From Methanobrevibacter cuticularis (lineage in GTDB: Archaea > Methanobacteriota > Methanobacteria > Methanobacteriales > Methanobacteriaceae), in NCBI RefSeq assembly GCF_001639285.1, contig NZ_LWMW01000091.1, forward strand, positions 1 through 42,801: DNA of 42,801 nt, written 5' to 3'. The notes beneath the pieces are model-generated. The model did no database searches. It had not been told where the DNA came from and worked only from the letters and a program-made list of their open reading frames with translations. Positions 8,904 through 20,215 of this stretch are shown one piece after another. Position 1 is the stretch's first letter; each line of letters starts with the position of its first letter. Made by a program: the position numbers and the translations under genes.

Positions 8904-9539
8904 ATGACATTATATATTGTGGGAATTGGACCAGGCTCAAAAGAATATTTAACTCAAATAGCTATTGAAGTTGTCAAAAATTCAGAAGTTGTTATTGGTA
9001 GTCAACGTGCAATTGATCTCTTTAGTAATCTCAATGAAACCATTGTTTTTAATGTTAAGGATCTTCAAGAAAAATTAGAACTTTCTGTTGATTTAGCTAT
9101 TGGTGGTAAAGATATTTGTGTTTTATCTACAGGAGATCCTGGTTTTTCAGGGATTTTAAAGCCCATTTTAAAGATAGCTAAAGAAAAGAATCTAAACAAA
9201 GATAATATTGAAGTGATTCCTGGAATTAGTTCATTACAATTAGCTGCTGCTAAAAATAGGATTTCCTGGGATAATACTAATATAATGACATTTCATGGTA
9301 GAGAAAACATAAAAGACATTTTGAAAATTATTGATAATGGTTCAACTACCATCAGTTTACCATCTAAAAGTGTAAAAGATATGGCTAAATTCTTACTGGA
9401 TAATGGTGTTGATCCAAAACGAGAAATAGGTATTTGTGAAAGACTTAGCTATGATGATGAAAGAATTCTTAAAACTACCCTGAAAGACGTAGCTAATAAT
9501 GAGTTTAGCTATATGTGTGTAATGATTATTTTTAAATAG
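8904..9539 (+). CDS. cbiE: Cobalt-precorrin-7 (C5)-methyltransferase CbiE
   Basis: This SAM-dependent tetrapyrrole methyltransferase of the anaerobic corrinoid pathway methylates C5 of cobalt-precorrin-7. It is 211 aa, the single-domain CbiE length without a fused CbiT. Hallmarks are LYIVGIGPGSKEYLT at the N-terminus, VLSTGDPGFSG (the glycine-rich loop typical of CbiE) and VIPGISSLQLAAAKNRISWD. The second of two adjacent ATGs is chosen because GGTG at 8896-8899 gives 4-nt spacing; the first ATG (8901) would leave only one base. No other cob/cbi gene is adjacent. The corrinoid is needed for the Mtr methyltransferase complex of methanogenesis. Confidence 0.92.
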   Translation: MTLYIVGIGPGSKEYLTQIAIEVVKNSEVVIGSQRAIDLFSNLNETIVFNVKDLQEKLELSVDLAIGGKDICVLSTGDPGFSGILKPILKIAKEKNLNKDNIEVIPGISSLQLAAAKNRISWDNTNIMTFHGRENIKDILKIIDNGSTTISLPSKSVKDMAKFLLDNGVDPKREIGICERLSYDDERILKTTLKDVANNEFSYMCVMIIFK

Positions 9540-9682
9540 CTAAAAATTATTTTTAAATAGGTAAAAGAAACCAAAAACAAAATAAAAAGAATAATTTTAA
9601 ATAGCTAAGTAAAACAACCCATTAATAAAATAAAAAAAGAAAATTATTTTTTAAAATAAAAAAATAGCTATTAAATAACTAA

Positions 9683-9703
9683 ATCCCGGTTAATTTCCAG
9701 GAT
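9683..9703. terminator. Hairpin between convergent genes
   Basis: Arms ATCCCGG and CCAGGAT (one mismatch) enclose a 7-nt loop. It lies between the convergent ends of cbiE and the pseudomurein-binding protein gene and is unusually GC-rich for this DNA. A bidirectional 3'-end role is plausible, but no strong T run follows directly. Confidence 0.35.
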
Positions 9704-9728
9704 CTAACTAGCTATTAAATACTATCAT

Positions 9729-11102
9729 CTATAAAGCCAATTTATCTATTTGAACTATTAATTGTTTAATGTATTTATTAGTAATAGCTAAACTTTCATA
9801 TTTATAGGTTTCATAAACAAGAGTCTTTGTTCCAGATTGAACTAAAGGATTAGTACAATATGGAGGACTTGTCTGAGATGCTGGGTAGTAATAAGAAAGC
9901 CCAGGGATATTTTTAATTATTTTATTAGCTATTACCTTTGATTTAGCATTATTTAAAGGAGCAAATAAAAAATTTGTTTTTTTATAGTTTCCTCCTTCAC
10001 GAGTTCCTTGATTAGAATGTACATCAACAACCAAGTTATATTTAGCCTTTTTAGCATGCGGAAGTATATATTTTTGAGATAATAATTGTCCATTCATTCT
10101 ACCTTGATCATAGCTTGAAGGATTACTTGTAACTGTTATTTTGTAAATATAGTACTTATATTTCAATTTATTGGAATTAGCTATTAAATTATTATATAGT
10201 GAGTTGTGTGCCTGATTTTCAAGAGGATGTACACCAATAATATAAGCTATTTTAACTTTTGAATTAAGATTTCCAATTGCTCCTAGAAATTGAACATATC
10301 CTAAATTATTTTTACCTAATATAGTGGTAGGAAATTGACTTGCAAAATATGTATCTCTTGTATAAGTAGGAACATACATATTAAGAGGATCAGCCCTTTT
10401 AATATCAATTGAAACATAATAAGGTAACTTAGAACTGGTTTTAGATAATATTTTAGAGAACAAAAAGATAAGGGTCTGATATTGCAATTTGTTCCCACCA
10501 GCAGTTAATACATGATTAGGAACTTTTTTATTTTTATCTACATATTTTATAAGAGTAGTAGCATACTTATAATAATAAACTGAATAAATCTTACCTCTAA
10601 CCCAAGATCCAGAAGTTTTAGTTGGATTTTTAACATTATACTTAACTATTATATTAGATTTAATGTTTTTTTGCTTATTATAAATAGTTTTAGACATTAA
10701 GTACAAAAATTCAGGCATTGAGAATTTATATCCAGAAATAGTAACATAATTCGGTAATCTTTTATTTTTAACAGCATAGCTATTGATAGATTTTGCTGCC
10801 TTTATTATATTATTTTGTGATAAATTTTTAGGTCCCCCATTAGTGGAAGAATTCGGTGAAACCGTAGATCCATTAGTATTGTTTTGAGTACTATTATTAG
10901 TAGAATTTGAATTATTAACATTTGAAGAAGCATTTTCTTCGCTTGCAATCGAAAGCGTGGCAATACTCTCTTGATTATTATTTTCAGAAGATAAATTCAT
11001 ACTTGCATTATTATCTGCAGCAGAAAGAATACTTAAAGATGAAAATACTGCCATTATCACTATTAAAATAAATACAGAATGTTTAATTTTTCTTGTTGCC
11101 AT
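9729..11102 (-). CDS. Secreted pseudomurein-binding protein with M14/AstE-like putative metallopeptidase domain
   Basis: This is predicted to be an extracytoplasmic cell-wall protein of 457 aa. A signal peptide spans residues 1-28 (KIKH then a hydrophobic core ending SILSAAD), followed by a low-complexity Ser/Asn/Thr linker to about 95. Two pseudomurein-binding-type repeats are seen around 103-140 (SYAVKNKRLPNYVTISGYKF, MPEFLYLMSKTI) and 181-220 (YVDKNKKVPNHVL, LQYQTLIFLFSKIL). The C-terminal domain carries HPLE (His292, Glu295), DVHS (His362) and YET (Glu431), which match in order and spacing the zinc ligands and catalytic Glu of the M14/succinylglutamate-desuccinylase fold. I infer a wall-remodelling peptidase or amidase; the substrate is unproven. 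The ATG at 11102 is preceded by GGGGGT; a TTG at 11120 is less likely. Confidence 0.8.
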   Translation of the reverse strand: MATRKIKHSVFILIVIMAVFSSLSILSAADNNASMNLSSENNNQESIATLSIASEENASSNVNNSNSTNNSTQNNTNGSTVSPNSSTNGGPKNLSQNNIIKAAKSINSYAVKNKRLPNYVTISGYKFSMPEFLYLMSKTIYNKQKNIKSNIIVKYNVKNPTKTSGSWVRGKIYSVYYYKYATTLIKYVDKNKKVPNHVLTAGGNKLQYQTLIFLFSKILSKTSSKLPYYVSIDIKRADPLNMYVPTYTRDTYFASQFPTTILGKNNLGYVQFLGAIGNLNSKVKIAYIIGVHPLENQAHNSLYNNLIANSNKLKYKYYIYKITVTSNPSSYDQGRMNGQLLSQKYILPHAKKAKYNLVVDVHSNQGTREGGNYKKTNFLFAPLNNAKSKVIANKIIKNIPGLSYYYPASQTSPPYCTNPLVQSGTKTLVYETYKYESLAITNKYIKQLIVQIDKLAL

Positions 11103-11222
11103 TATTAAAAAAACCCCCAATATTAATGTTTATAATATGCAATTTGATTAATATAATTCTTTTGGAAATTAGATAATATAATTATTTCCATTAGCCGATT
11201 ATTAATTAAGTTAATATTAACT

Positions 11223-11388
11223 ATTCAATCTTTTAATTAAATAAATTCACACCATTACCATTCAATCTTTTAATTAAATAAATTCACACCATTACCATTC
11301 AATATTTTAATTAAATAAATTCACACCATTACCATTCAATCTTTTAATTAAATAAATTCACACCATTACCATTCAATCTTTTAATTTT
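11223..11388. repeat. 37-bp minisatellite, 4.5 units
   Basis: The unit ATTCAATCTTTTAATTAAAT followed by AAATTCACACCATTACC starts at 11223, 11260, 11297, 11334 and (partial) 11371. Copies are almost perfect. It fills the 370-bp gap upstream of the secreted protein gene. The unit length resembles a CRISPR repeat, but there are no spacers. Confidence 0.92.
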
Positions 11389-11472
11389 TGAAATGAAATT
11401 GAATTCCTTAAAAATATGTTCAAAGAAAAGATTATGGAACTAAAAAGGAATTACTAAATTAAATTAAGAATA

Positions 11473-13103
<1,631 letters not shown>

Positions 13104-13907
13104 ATGATAAAATTACCTGAAATTCCTCAAGACAAATTTAAAGAAGAAATAGTCCAATTCATCAAAAGAATAGCTAGTGAAGCAAGGGTGGAAGGAATTG
13201 TTATTGGTTTAAGTGGAGGAATTGATTCAACAGTTGTTGCATATCTTTTAACAGAAGCTATTGGTCCTGAAAATGTTTTTGCATATCATTTATCTAGTTC
13301 AACGACTCCCTTAGAGGATACTGAACATGCACAATTAGTAGCTAAGCTATTGAAAATTCAATATCAAGAAATAGGTATTGATGAGATAGCTAAAAAGTTT
13401 TTAGAATTATCTTACATAAAAACAGACGAAACAAATGTGGTCAAAATAGCTGAAGGCAATTTAAAAGCTAGAATAAGGATGTCTCTTTTATATTACTTTG
13501 CAAACATGAAAAATTGCCTTGTGGCAGGAACAGGGAATAGAAGTGAGCTATTAATTGGATATTTCACAAAATATGGAGACGGTGCCTGTGATTTTGAACC
13601 TATAGGTAATATCTATAAAACACAACTAAGAAAACTAGCAAAAAAGTGGAATATTCCAAAAGAAATTATAACTAAACCGCCAAGAGCAGGATTATGGATT
13701 AATCAAAAGGATGAAGAGGAAATTGGACTTAGTTATGATATATTAGATCAGCTATTATATTTAATGATTGATAAAAAGTTAAGTGATGAAGATATAATAA
13801 AAGAAATTAATATTAGTCCTGAAGAAATCAATATGATTAGAGCTAGAGTGTCTAATAACCAACATAAACTCCAGTTTCCTCCAAGTCCTAGCATAAACAA
13901 AAAATAA
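13104..13907 (+). CDS. nadE: NH3-dependent NAD+ synthetase
   Basis: This enzyme converts nicotinic acid adenine dinucleotide to NAD+ with ATP and ammonia, the last step of NAD synthesis. The 267-aa protein has only the synthetase domain, without an N-terminal glutaminase (nitrilase) domain, so free ammonia should be the nitrogen source. The PP-loop SGGIDS is at 37-42, and LVAGTGNRSELLIGYFTKYGDGACDFEPIG and KPPRAGLW are canonical NadE segments. The SD is weak (GAGAG). cutA follows after 19 bp, so the two are probably one transcript. Confidence 0.95.
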   Translation: MIKLPEIPQDKFKEEIVQFIKRIASEARVEGIVIGLSGGIDSTVVAYLLTEAIGPENVFAYHLSSSTTPLEDTEHAQLVAKLLKIQYQEIGIDEIAKKFLELSYIKTDETNVVKIAEGNLKARIRMSLLYYFANMKNCLVAGTGNRSELLIGYFTKYGDGACDFEPIGNIYKTQLRKLAKKWNIPKEIITKPPRAGLWINQKDEEEIGLSYDILDQLLYLMIDKKLSDEDIIKEINISPEEINMIRARVSNNQHKLQFPPSPSINKK

Positions 13908-13926
13908 TTATTAACCATGTGATAAT

Positions 13927-14238
13927 ATGATAGCTTTAATTTATATTACAACAAGCAATGAAGAAGAAGCTCTTAAAATAGGGTCTAAAATGGTTAAAGA
14001 GAGGTTAGCTGCTTGTTGTAATGTTATAAAAGATATGAAATCTATATATTGGTGGGAAAACAAAATTGCAAATGACAATGAATCAATTCTTTTACTTAAA
14101 ACACTGGATAAAAATGTTGACAAAATAATTCAAAAAGTAGAAGAAATTCATAGTTATGAAAACCCATGTATTCTTGCATTACCCATTATAAAATCTTCTG
14201 ATAGCTATTTAAAGTGGATTGAAGAAGAAATTGAATAA
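13927..14238 (+). CDS. cutA: CutA1 divalent-cation tolerance protein
   Basis: This is a small trimeric ferredoxin-fold protein of 103 aa associated with divalent-cation (copper) tolerance; its exact function is uncertain even in model organisms. Typical features are YITTSNEEEALKIGSKMV, RLAACCNVIKDMKSIYWWE (the conserved ACxN...YWW segment) and LKTLDKNVDKIIQKVEEIHSYENPCILALPI. It lies 19 bp downstream of nadE in the same direction. The pairing with nadE has no obvious functional logic. Confidence 0.93.
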   Translation: MIALIYITTSNEEEALKIGSKMVKERLAACCNVIKDMKSIYWWENKIANDNESILLLKTLDKNVDKIIQKVEEIHSYENPCILALPIIKSSDSYLKWIEEEIE

Positions 14239-14933
14239 CATTTAGTTAAAGATTGGATAATGGCTAAAGTTATCATGATCCTCAGTTACTTCTTATTCCT
14301 TGTAACTTTTCTAATTTTTAGCATTTATTTAGATTTTTTTGAGATGAAACTTTGTATAAACTTTTATTTTTTATGTTCTATATTGAAACATTTTAGTGGA
14401 TATAATAAATTTTAAAAACATTTTATTACTGGTTTTTTTTTACCTTTTTAAAAGATTACCAAAGTTTTTGTAATTAAAGAAGCTATTTTATATTTTAATG
14501 TTGCTTATAACATAACATTATACAATGAAATATTAAAATCTAATTTAATATGATTTAATATGATTTGAAGTAATAACTTAAATTCATAACATATAATTAT
14601 GAATATAAAAATGAAAAATAATAATCTAAAAAAATAACCTAAAAAAAATAATCTAAAATAATAACCTAAAAAAAATAATCTAAAATGATAATCTAAATTT
14701 ATAACCTAAATAATAACCTAAATTTATAAAATATAATTTGAATATAATTATTTATATATTGAATATAATTATTAAATGTAAAAATCTTAAGAAACTTATT
14801 AATTAAAAATTTTTAAATAACTTAATTATTTATCAAAAATTAATTGGTGTAGTATTTAAAATGAGTCAGTTAATTAAAGTAAGCATTTTAAATTAGATAA
14901 TCTTATTAATAGTACAAATTTACAGGTGATTGA
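14239..14933. other. 695-bp gap: T-runs then AT-rich repeats
   Basis: No gene is seen. The first part (14320-14450) has several T6-T9 runs on the plus strand that would serve as archaeal intrinsic terminators for nadE-cutA, the clearest being T9 near 14430. An irregular repeat of AATAATCTAAA/AATAACCTAAA units follows at 14606-14730. The leuS promoter should lie in the last 150 bp. Confidence 0.5.
14606..14730. repeat. Irregular short tandem repeat (AATAAtCTAAA-type)
   Basis: There are about eight imperfect copies of a roughly 15-bp motif alternating AATAATCTAAA and AATAACCTAAA with variable A runs. The array is degenerate compared with the others in the window. Confidence 0.6.
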
Positions 14934-17810
14934 ATGAGCAAGAACATTGAAAAAAAATGGCAAGAAAAGTGGAAAAATGCAAAACTATTTCAATCAGATC
15001 CTGATGAAAGGGAAAAATTATTTTTAACAGTAGCTTATCCATATCCTAGTGGAGCTATGCATATCGGACATGGGAGAACCTACACTGTACCTGATGTTTA
15101 TGCAAGATTCAAAAGAATGCAAGGATACAACGTATTATTCCCAATGGGATGGCATGTGACTGGTGCACCAGTTATAGGAATAGCTAGTAGAATAAAAGAA
15201 AAAGATTCTTGGACACTGGATCTATATGAAAATGTTCATAAAGTTCCTAAAGATACTTTATCTAAACTTTCAGATCCAGAATTCATTGTGAAATATTTCA
15301 GTAATGAATATCATGAAGTGATGGATGCTATGGGTTATTCTATAGATTGGAGAAGAGAATTCAGAACTACAGATCCTAGCTATCAAAAATTCATAGAATG
15401 GCAACTAAAAAAATTAAAATCTATGGATTTAGTTAAAAAAGGAAAACATGCAGTTAAATATTGCCCAAAAGATGATAACCCTGTAGGAGATCATGATCTT
15501 TTAGAAGGAGAAAGTGCAACCATAAATGAGCTTACTCTACTTAAATTTGAAATTGATGGAAAGTATCTAGTTCCTGCTACATTCAGACCAGAAACCATAT
15601 TTGGAGCTACCAATCTTTGGTTGAATCCAGATGTTGAATACATTGAAGTAAATAATAATGATGAAACATGGATAATAAGTGAAAAAGCTTATTACAATCT
15701 TTCAAATCAAATTAAAGATTTAAAAATCATTGGAAAAATAGACCCAAACACACTAATCAGTAAAATGGTGAAAAATCCTGTTACAGGAACCTTACATCCC
15801 ATACTTCCAGCAAGTTTTGTTGATCCAGAATATGGTAGTGGAAGCGTGTTTTCTGTTCCTGGACATGCCCCAGCAGATTATATCGCTCTTCAGGATCTTA
15901 AAAACAATGCAGAATTATTAAAAAAATATGATCTAGTTGAAACTGTAGCTAATATAGAACCTATTAATGTGGTTACTCTTAAAAAATACAGTGATATTCC
16001 AGCTAGAGATGTTATTGAAAGATTAAGAGTTAAAAATCAAGAAGATCCGAAATTAGAAGAAGCTACAAACGAATTATACAAAGTAGAACATTCAAAAGGA
16101 ATTATTAGTTCACATATTCCAGATTATGCTGGAGAAAGAGTGGCTATTGCAAGAGATGAAATCAGAAACTCTATGATAAATGCATCACAAGCTAGCATGA
16201 TGTATGATTTCTCACAACATCCAGTTATCTGTAGATGTGGAAACAGATGTGTAGTTAAAATAATGGATGATCAGTGGTTCCTTAAATATTCAGATGAAGA
16301 ATGGAAAGAAAAAACTAGGGATTGTCTTTCTCAAGAAACAATTATTCCTCCTGAAGTTAAATCGAATTTTGAATATTATATTGGATGGTTAGAAGACTGG
16401 GCATGTTCAAGAAGGATTGGTCTTGGAACTAAACTTCCATGGGATAAACAATGGCTAATTGAACCATTAACTGATTCTACCATATATATGTCTTATTATA
16501 CAATAGCTAAATACTTAAAAAAAATGGATGCTGAGAAATTAAATGACGCTTTCTTTGATAAAATATTTTTAAATAAATCATCTCAAAACAATGAAGAAGA
16601 TTTAGAAGATATAAAATTTGATAAAGAAATAGTTAAAGAAATACAAGATGAATTCGACTATTGGTATCCATTGGATTGGAGATTATCTGCAAAAGATCTT
16701 GTTGGGAATCATTTAAGTTTCCATTTATTCCATCATGCAACAATATTCCCTAAAAAAAACTGGCCTAATGGAACTGTTGTCTTTGGAATGGGATTACTTG
16801 AGGGAAATAAAATGTCTTCATCTAAGGGAAATGTTATTATCCTTTCTCAAGCTATTGAAGAGTATGGTGCAGATGTCGTGCGATTATTTTTAATGTCATC
16901 AGCTGAACCATGGCAAGACTTTGATTGGAGAGAAAAAGAAGTGAAAGGGACCAAAAGACGTCTTGAATGGTTCTTTGAGTTTGCTGAAAAAATTGAAAAA
17001 ATCAAAGGTTCTCCAATCAATATCAGTTCTATTGAAAAAGTTGAATTAAATAGAGATATTGATTTTTGGATGATGAGTCAGTTGAATTTAAGGTTAAAAG
17101 ATGCAACAATTGCTTTAGAAGGATTCCAAACAAGAAAAGCATTACAAGACTCTCTTTTCCTCCTTAAAAAGGATTTAGATCATTACATGTATCGAGTGAA
17201 ACATCTTCTTGATAAAAAAGATGAAGCTATTATCTATGTACTTTCCACAGTCTTAAAGACATGGATAAAAATTTTAGCCCCATTTACACCACATACCTGT
17301 GAAGAAATATGGGAAACTCATGGAGGAGAAGGTTTCCTAATCGAAGAAGAATGGCCTCAATTTGAAGAATGCTTAATAAATGATGTAGTTCAAAAATCAG
17401 AAGAAATCATTCAAAATATGGTTAAAGACATCATTGAAATAAAAAAAATTGTTGATGTAGATCCAAAAATTATTCATATTTATCCATCCCCTGATTGGAA
17501 ATGGGATATTTATGAAATAGCTAATGAAGTTGGAAAACCAGACATTGGGCAAATAATAGGAAAATCCATGAAAGCAAATTTACATGATGATAAAAAAGAA
17601 CTCTCTGAATTTGCAAAGAAAATAGCTAGAGAAATGACAAAAACTAATTACACTGGAAAAATTGATGAAATAGCTGTCTTGAATGATGCTAAAGATTTCA
17701 TTGAAGAAGAAATATCTGGAAAAATAATTATACATGAAGATAACAGCTATGATCCTGAAAATAAGGCTAGAAACGCTATGCCTTACAAACCAGCTATTTA
17801 TTTAGAATAA
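14934..17810 (+). CDS. leuS: Leucyl-tRNA synthetase (archaeal type)
   Basis: This class I aminoacyl-tRNA synthetase charges tRNA-Leu. At 958 aa it is the archaeal/eukaryal length. The HIGH motif is exact (HIGH, residues 43-46, in [20 protein letters not shown]) and the KMSKS motif is KMSSS at 626-630 ([11 protein letters not shown]). The editing (CP1) domain lies between, with [19 protein letters not shown] and the conserved Asp region [14 protein letters not shown]-terminal anticodon-binding helical region contains [19 protein letters not shown] lies 4 nt upstream of the ATG. It is an essential gene, isolated in its neighbourhood and complete. Confidence 0.97.
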   Translation: MSKNIEKKWQEKWKNAKLFQSDPDEREKLFLTVAYPYPSGAMHIGHGRTYTVPDVYARFKRMQGYNVLFPMGWHVTGAPVIGIASRIKEKDSWTLDLYENVHKVPKDTLSKLSDPEFIVKYFSNEYHEVMDAMGYSIDWRREFRTTDPSYQKFIEWQLKKLKSMDLVKKGKHAVKYCPKDDNPVGDHDLLEGESATINELTLLKFEIDGKYLVPATFRPETIFGATNLWLNPDVEYIEVNNNDETWIISEKAYYNLSNQIKDLKIIGKIDPNTLISKMVKNPVTGTLHPILPASFVDPEYGSGSVFSVPGHAPADYIALQDLKNNAELLKKYDLVETVANIEPINVVTLKKYSDIPARDVIERLRVKNQEDPKLEEATNELYKVEHSKGIISSHIPDYAGERVAIARDEIRNSMINASQASMMYDFSQHPVICRCGNRCVVKIMDDQWFLKYSDEEWKEKTRDCLSQETIIPPEVKSNFEYYIGWLEDWACSRRIGLGTKLPWDKQWLIEPLTDSTIYMSYYTIAKYLKKMDAEKLNDAFFDKIFLNKSSQNNEEDLEDIKFDKEIVKEIQDEFDYWYPLDWRLSAKDLVGNHLSFHLFHHATIFPKKNWPNGTVVFGMGLLEGNKMSSSKGNVIILSQAIEEYGADVVRLFLMSSAEPWQDFDWREKEVKGTKRRLEWFFEFAEKIEKIKGSPINISSIEKVELNRDIDFWMMSQLNLRLKDATIALEGFQTRKALQDSLFLLKKDLDHYMYRVKHLLDKKDEAIIYVLSTVLKTWIKILAPFTPHTCEEIWETHGGEGFLIEEEWPQFEECLINDVVQKSEEIIQNMVKDIIEIKKIVDVDPKIIHIYPSPDWKWDIYEIANEVGKPDIGQIIGKSMKANLHDDKKELSEFAKKIAREMTKTNYTGKIDEIAVLNDAKDFIEEEISGKIIIHEDNSYDPENKARNAMPYKPAIYLE

Positions 17811-17847
17811 TAAAAGTATGAAAAATCGATGGATTGAAATGTTGTAG

Positions 17848-18630
17848 TCATATTAACTGATTTGATAATGTTCCAATGTCTTCAATATTTATTTTAACAA
17901 TATCTCCTCTTTTCATTTGACCTACACCAGGAGGAGTTCCAGTAGATATTATATCTCCAGAGTTCAATGTCATTATATTAGATATGAATTCAATAAGTTC
18001 TGCTGAAGAGAAAATCATATTTTTTGTGTTGGAATTTTGTTTGGTTTCACCATTTAATGTTAGTGAAATGTTTTGATTCTTAGAATCCATTTCTGTTTCA
18101 ATGACTGGACCAATAGGACAGAAAGTATCAAAACTTTTAGCCCTTGTCCATTGTTCATCTTTTCTTTGGATATCTCTTGCAGTAACATCATTTAAAATGG
18201 TGTATCCCCCTATATATTCATGAGCTTCTTCAATCCCAATATTTTTACCATCTTTAGAAACCACAATAGCTAATTCTGCTTCATAATCAACTTCATCAGA
18301 CATTTCAGGATATTTAATAGAATCATTATGAGCAATAATTGCACTTGGAGGTTTTAAAAATATCCTTGGTTCTTGAGGAATCTCCATATTTAACTCCTTT
18401 GCATGGTCCTTATAATTCAAGCCAATACAAATAATTTTAGAGGGAACTATAGGAGGTAAAAATTGAATATCATCTAAAGAATAGCTCATTTGAACCTTTT
18501 TAGCCACATATTTCCAATTGTGACAATTAATTAGAAGGCTTTCTATTGAATCCGAAAGCTCCACAACTTTTTTACCATCAAAGTATCCTATTTTTATTTT
18601 ATTATTTTCTAAAAATCTTAAAAATTTCAA
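17848..18630 (-). CDS. Fumarylacetoacetate hydrolase (FAH) family protein
   Basis: This is a metal-dependent C-C hydrolase, decarboxylase or isomerase-like protein of the FAH superfamily; in archaea the substrate is usually unknown. The 260-aa protein has a short N-terminal domain (1-55) and an FAH catalytic domain with the Mg2+ ligands Glu117 and Glu119 (VDYEAELAIVV) and Asp148 (LNDVTARDIQ), plus the RAKSFDTFCPIGP loop and TGTPPGVG near the end. It starts with TTG, supported by GGGT 6 nt upstream. Its 3' end faces that of leuS across 37 bp (convergent). A catabolic aromatic pathway is not expected in a methanogen, so a repair or tautomerase (oxaloacetate-type) role is a reasonable guess only. 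Confidence 0.87.
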   Translation of the reverse strand: MKFLRFLENNKIKIGYFDGKKVVELSDSIESLLINCHNWKYVAKKVQMSYSLDDIQFLPPIVPSKIICIGLNYKDHAKELNMEIPQEPRIFLKPPSAIIAHNDSIKYPEMSDEVDYEAELAIVVSKDGKNIGIEEAHEYIGGYTILNDVTARDIQRKDEQWTRAKSFDTFCPIGPVIETEMDSKNQNISLTLNGETKQNSNTKNMIFSSAELIEFISNIMTLNSGDIISTGTPPGVGQMKRGDIVKINIEDIGTLSNQLI

Positions 18631-18784
18631 TTTTATACCCTTCTAAACTTATTAATTTAAATAATTTAAAGAAAGTTAATTAAGTTATAATGATTTAAAG
18701 ATAAAAGTTATAATGATTTAAAGATAACCATTCAATAACTATTTTTTAATAATATTCATTTTTATTATATACAATAGAAAAAAT

Positions 18785-18794
18785 TTGTATACAA
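18785..18794. promoter_or_regulatory. 10-bp palindrome TTGTATACAA in the FAH upstream region
   Basis: A perfect 10-bp palindrome, next to a related TATACAATAG at 18768-18777. It lies in the 280-bp gap upstream of the FAH gene and downstream of hisG. It may be part of a promoter for the FAH gene (TATA-like on the minus strand). Support is weak. Confidence 0.3.
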
Positions 18795-18910
18795 TAAATC
18801 GCAATATAGAAAATCAACAAGTGTTTTTAAAAAATATACGAGAATCAATTGACATCATTTAAAATAAATATAAATAGTTGCTTAATTTGATATGATGAGT
18901 ACTATGATAT

Positions 18911-19774
18911 TTATATGATTCTTTCAATTGGAACAACTAAAATATCTCGAGCACCAGCATTTTTAAGACTGTGAACTAAATTAAAAACTTTTTCTTCATC
19001 TACAACTGCTTGAATAGCAACAGTATCCTCTTTATCGGATAATACCTTAGATACAGTTGGTCCAGCCATAGCAGGCATTAAACTTTTTATTGTTTCTAAA
19101 TTAACTGAAGAAACATTCATCATTAACAATTTTTTTCTGTCTGCATCAATGACTCCTTTCATACTGATTTTTACATTTTCAATTAGATTTTTCTTTTGCT
19201 TATAACTCTTTGTATTAGCTATTAATTTTATAGAACTATCTAAAATATTATCAATTATTTTTAGGTGATTCATTTTTAAAGTCGTTCCAGTGCTAGTTAA
19301 ATCAGCTATTATATCGGCTACTCCAATGAAAGGAGCTATTTCAGTAGATCCACTTAGTTCAACTATCCTTGCTTCAATTCCATTGGCCATCAAATAGCTA
19401 TTTGTAATATTAGGAAATTCAGTAGCTACAACAACCCCTGATTTTAAATCATCAATAGAATTTATATCAGAATCTTCAGGTGATGCTAAAACCAAAGAAG
19501 TTGAACCAAAATCTAAATCTGCAAGTATTTCCACATCAGCTGAATTTTCTTTAATCAAGTCCAGCCCTGTTATTCCCATATCTACAACACCATCTTCTAC
19601 ATAGCTAGGAATATCAGCTGCACGAGCAAACATCACATCAATATCCGCATTATGAGTTTTAGAAAATAACTTCCTATTTCCTGAATCTTTGAGTCTTAGT
19701 CCAGCTTTTTCTAAAATAGCTATTGCAGGATTACTGATTCTTCCTTTTGAAGGTATAGCAATTTTGATCTTCAT
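18911..19774 (-). CDS. hisG: ATP phosphoribosyltransferase HisG (long form)
   Basis: This catalyses the first step of histidine biosynthesis, condensing ATP with PRPP. At about 287 aa it is the long hexameric form with a C-terminal ACT-like domain (from about residue 210, MKGVIDADRKKLLMMNV through ARDILVVPIERI) that binds histidine for feedback inhibition; no HisZ is needed. The catalytic domain shows IAIPSKGRI at the N-terminus, VDMGITGLDLI and the PRPP loop ELSGSTEIAPFIGVADIIADLTSTGTTLK. The second in-frame ATG (19774) is chosen because GGATG sits 6 nt upstream; the first (19783) has none. hisH is 18 kb away, so the pathway is not clustered. Confidence 0.95.
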   Translation of the reverse strand: MKIKIAIPSKGRISNPAIAILEKAGLRLKDSGNRKLFSKTHNADIDVMFARAADIPSYVEDGVVDMGITGLDLIKENSADVEILADLDFGSTSLVLASPEDSDINSIDDLKSGVVVATEFPNITNSYLMANGIEARIVELSGSTEIAPFIGVADIIADLTSTGTTLKMNHLKIIDNILDSSIKLIANTKSYKQKKNLIENVKISMKGVIDADRKKLLMMNVSSVNLETIKSLMPAMAGPTVSKVLSDKEDTVAIQAVVDEEKVFNLVHSLKNAGARDILVVPIERII

Positions 19775-19783
19775 TTTTTTCAT

Positions 19784-20215
19784 CCATTTATATAATCATG
19801 ATTTATAAGTCTTTTTTGGAATTTTTTATTGATATGGTAGATTCATTTTATTATATGTAGATTCAGTATTAAAATTAGTATTAAACTTATAATTATAATC
19901 AATCGAGTTCATCATTGATCTTAAGATTATTAATCTTATAAATAAGATTATAATTAATATTATAATTAATACTATAATTAATAGTAACTAATATTATTAC
20001 AGTTTAATTTACTATAAAATCAATATTATTTTAATAATAAATTATTAGTAACTAAATATTTAATGCACTTAATAAATAAATATATTTATAAAAATAATAT
20101 CATGATTAAAATAATCATTTGATAAATAAATCTTAAAAAATTTTATAATTATAAAAATATTTAGAAATTATAAATAACTTATAATAATTTCATGATTTTA
20201 TTTGTGGTGTATAAT
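19784..20215. other. 430-bp divergent promoter region hisG / deaminase
   Basis: No gene is seen. It contains an inverted repeat TAAGATTA-T-TAATCTTA at 19922-19938, just upstream of short degenerate TATAATTAATA repeats (19945-19985). Further TATA-like tracts lead to the deaminase gene. The palindrome could be an operator for either gene. Confidence 0.45.

Noticed and set aside
11223..11388. 37-bp direct repeats as a possible CRISPR array
   Set aside because: Units abut head to tail with no spacers, and no cas genes are present. The same holds for the other 25-53-bp arrays.
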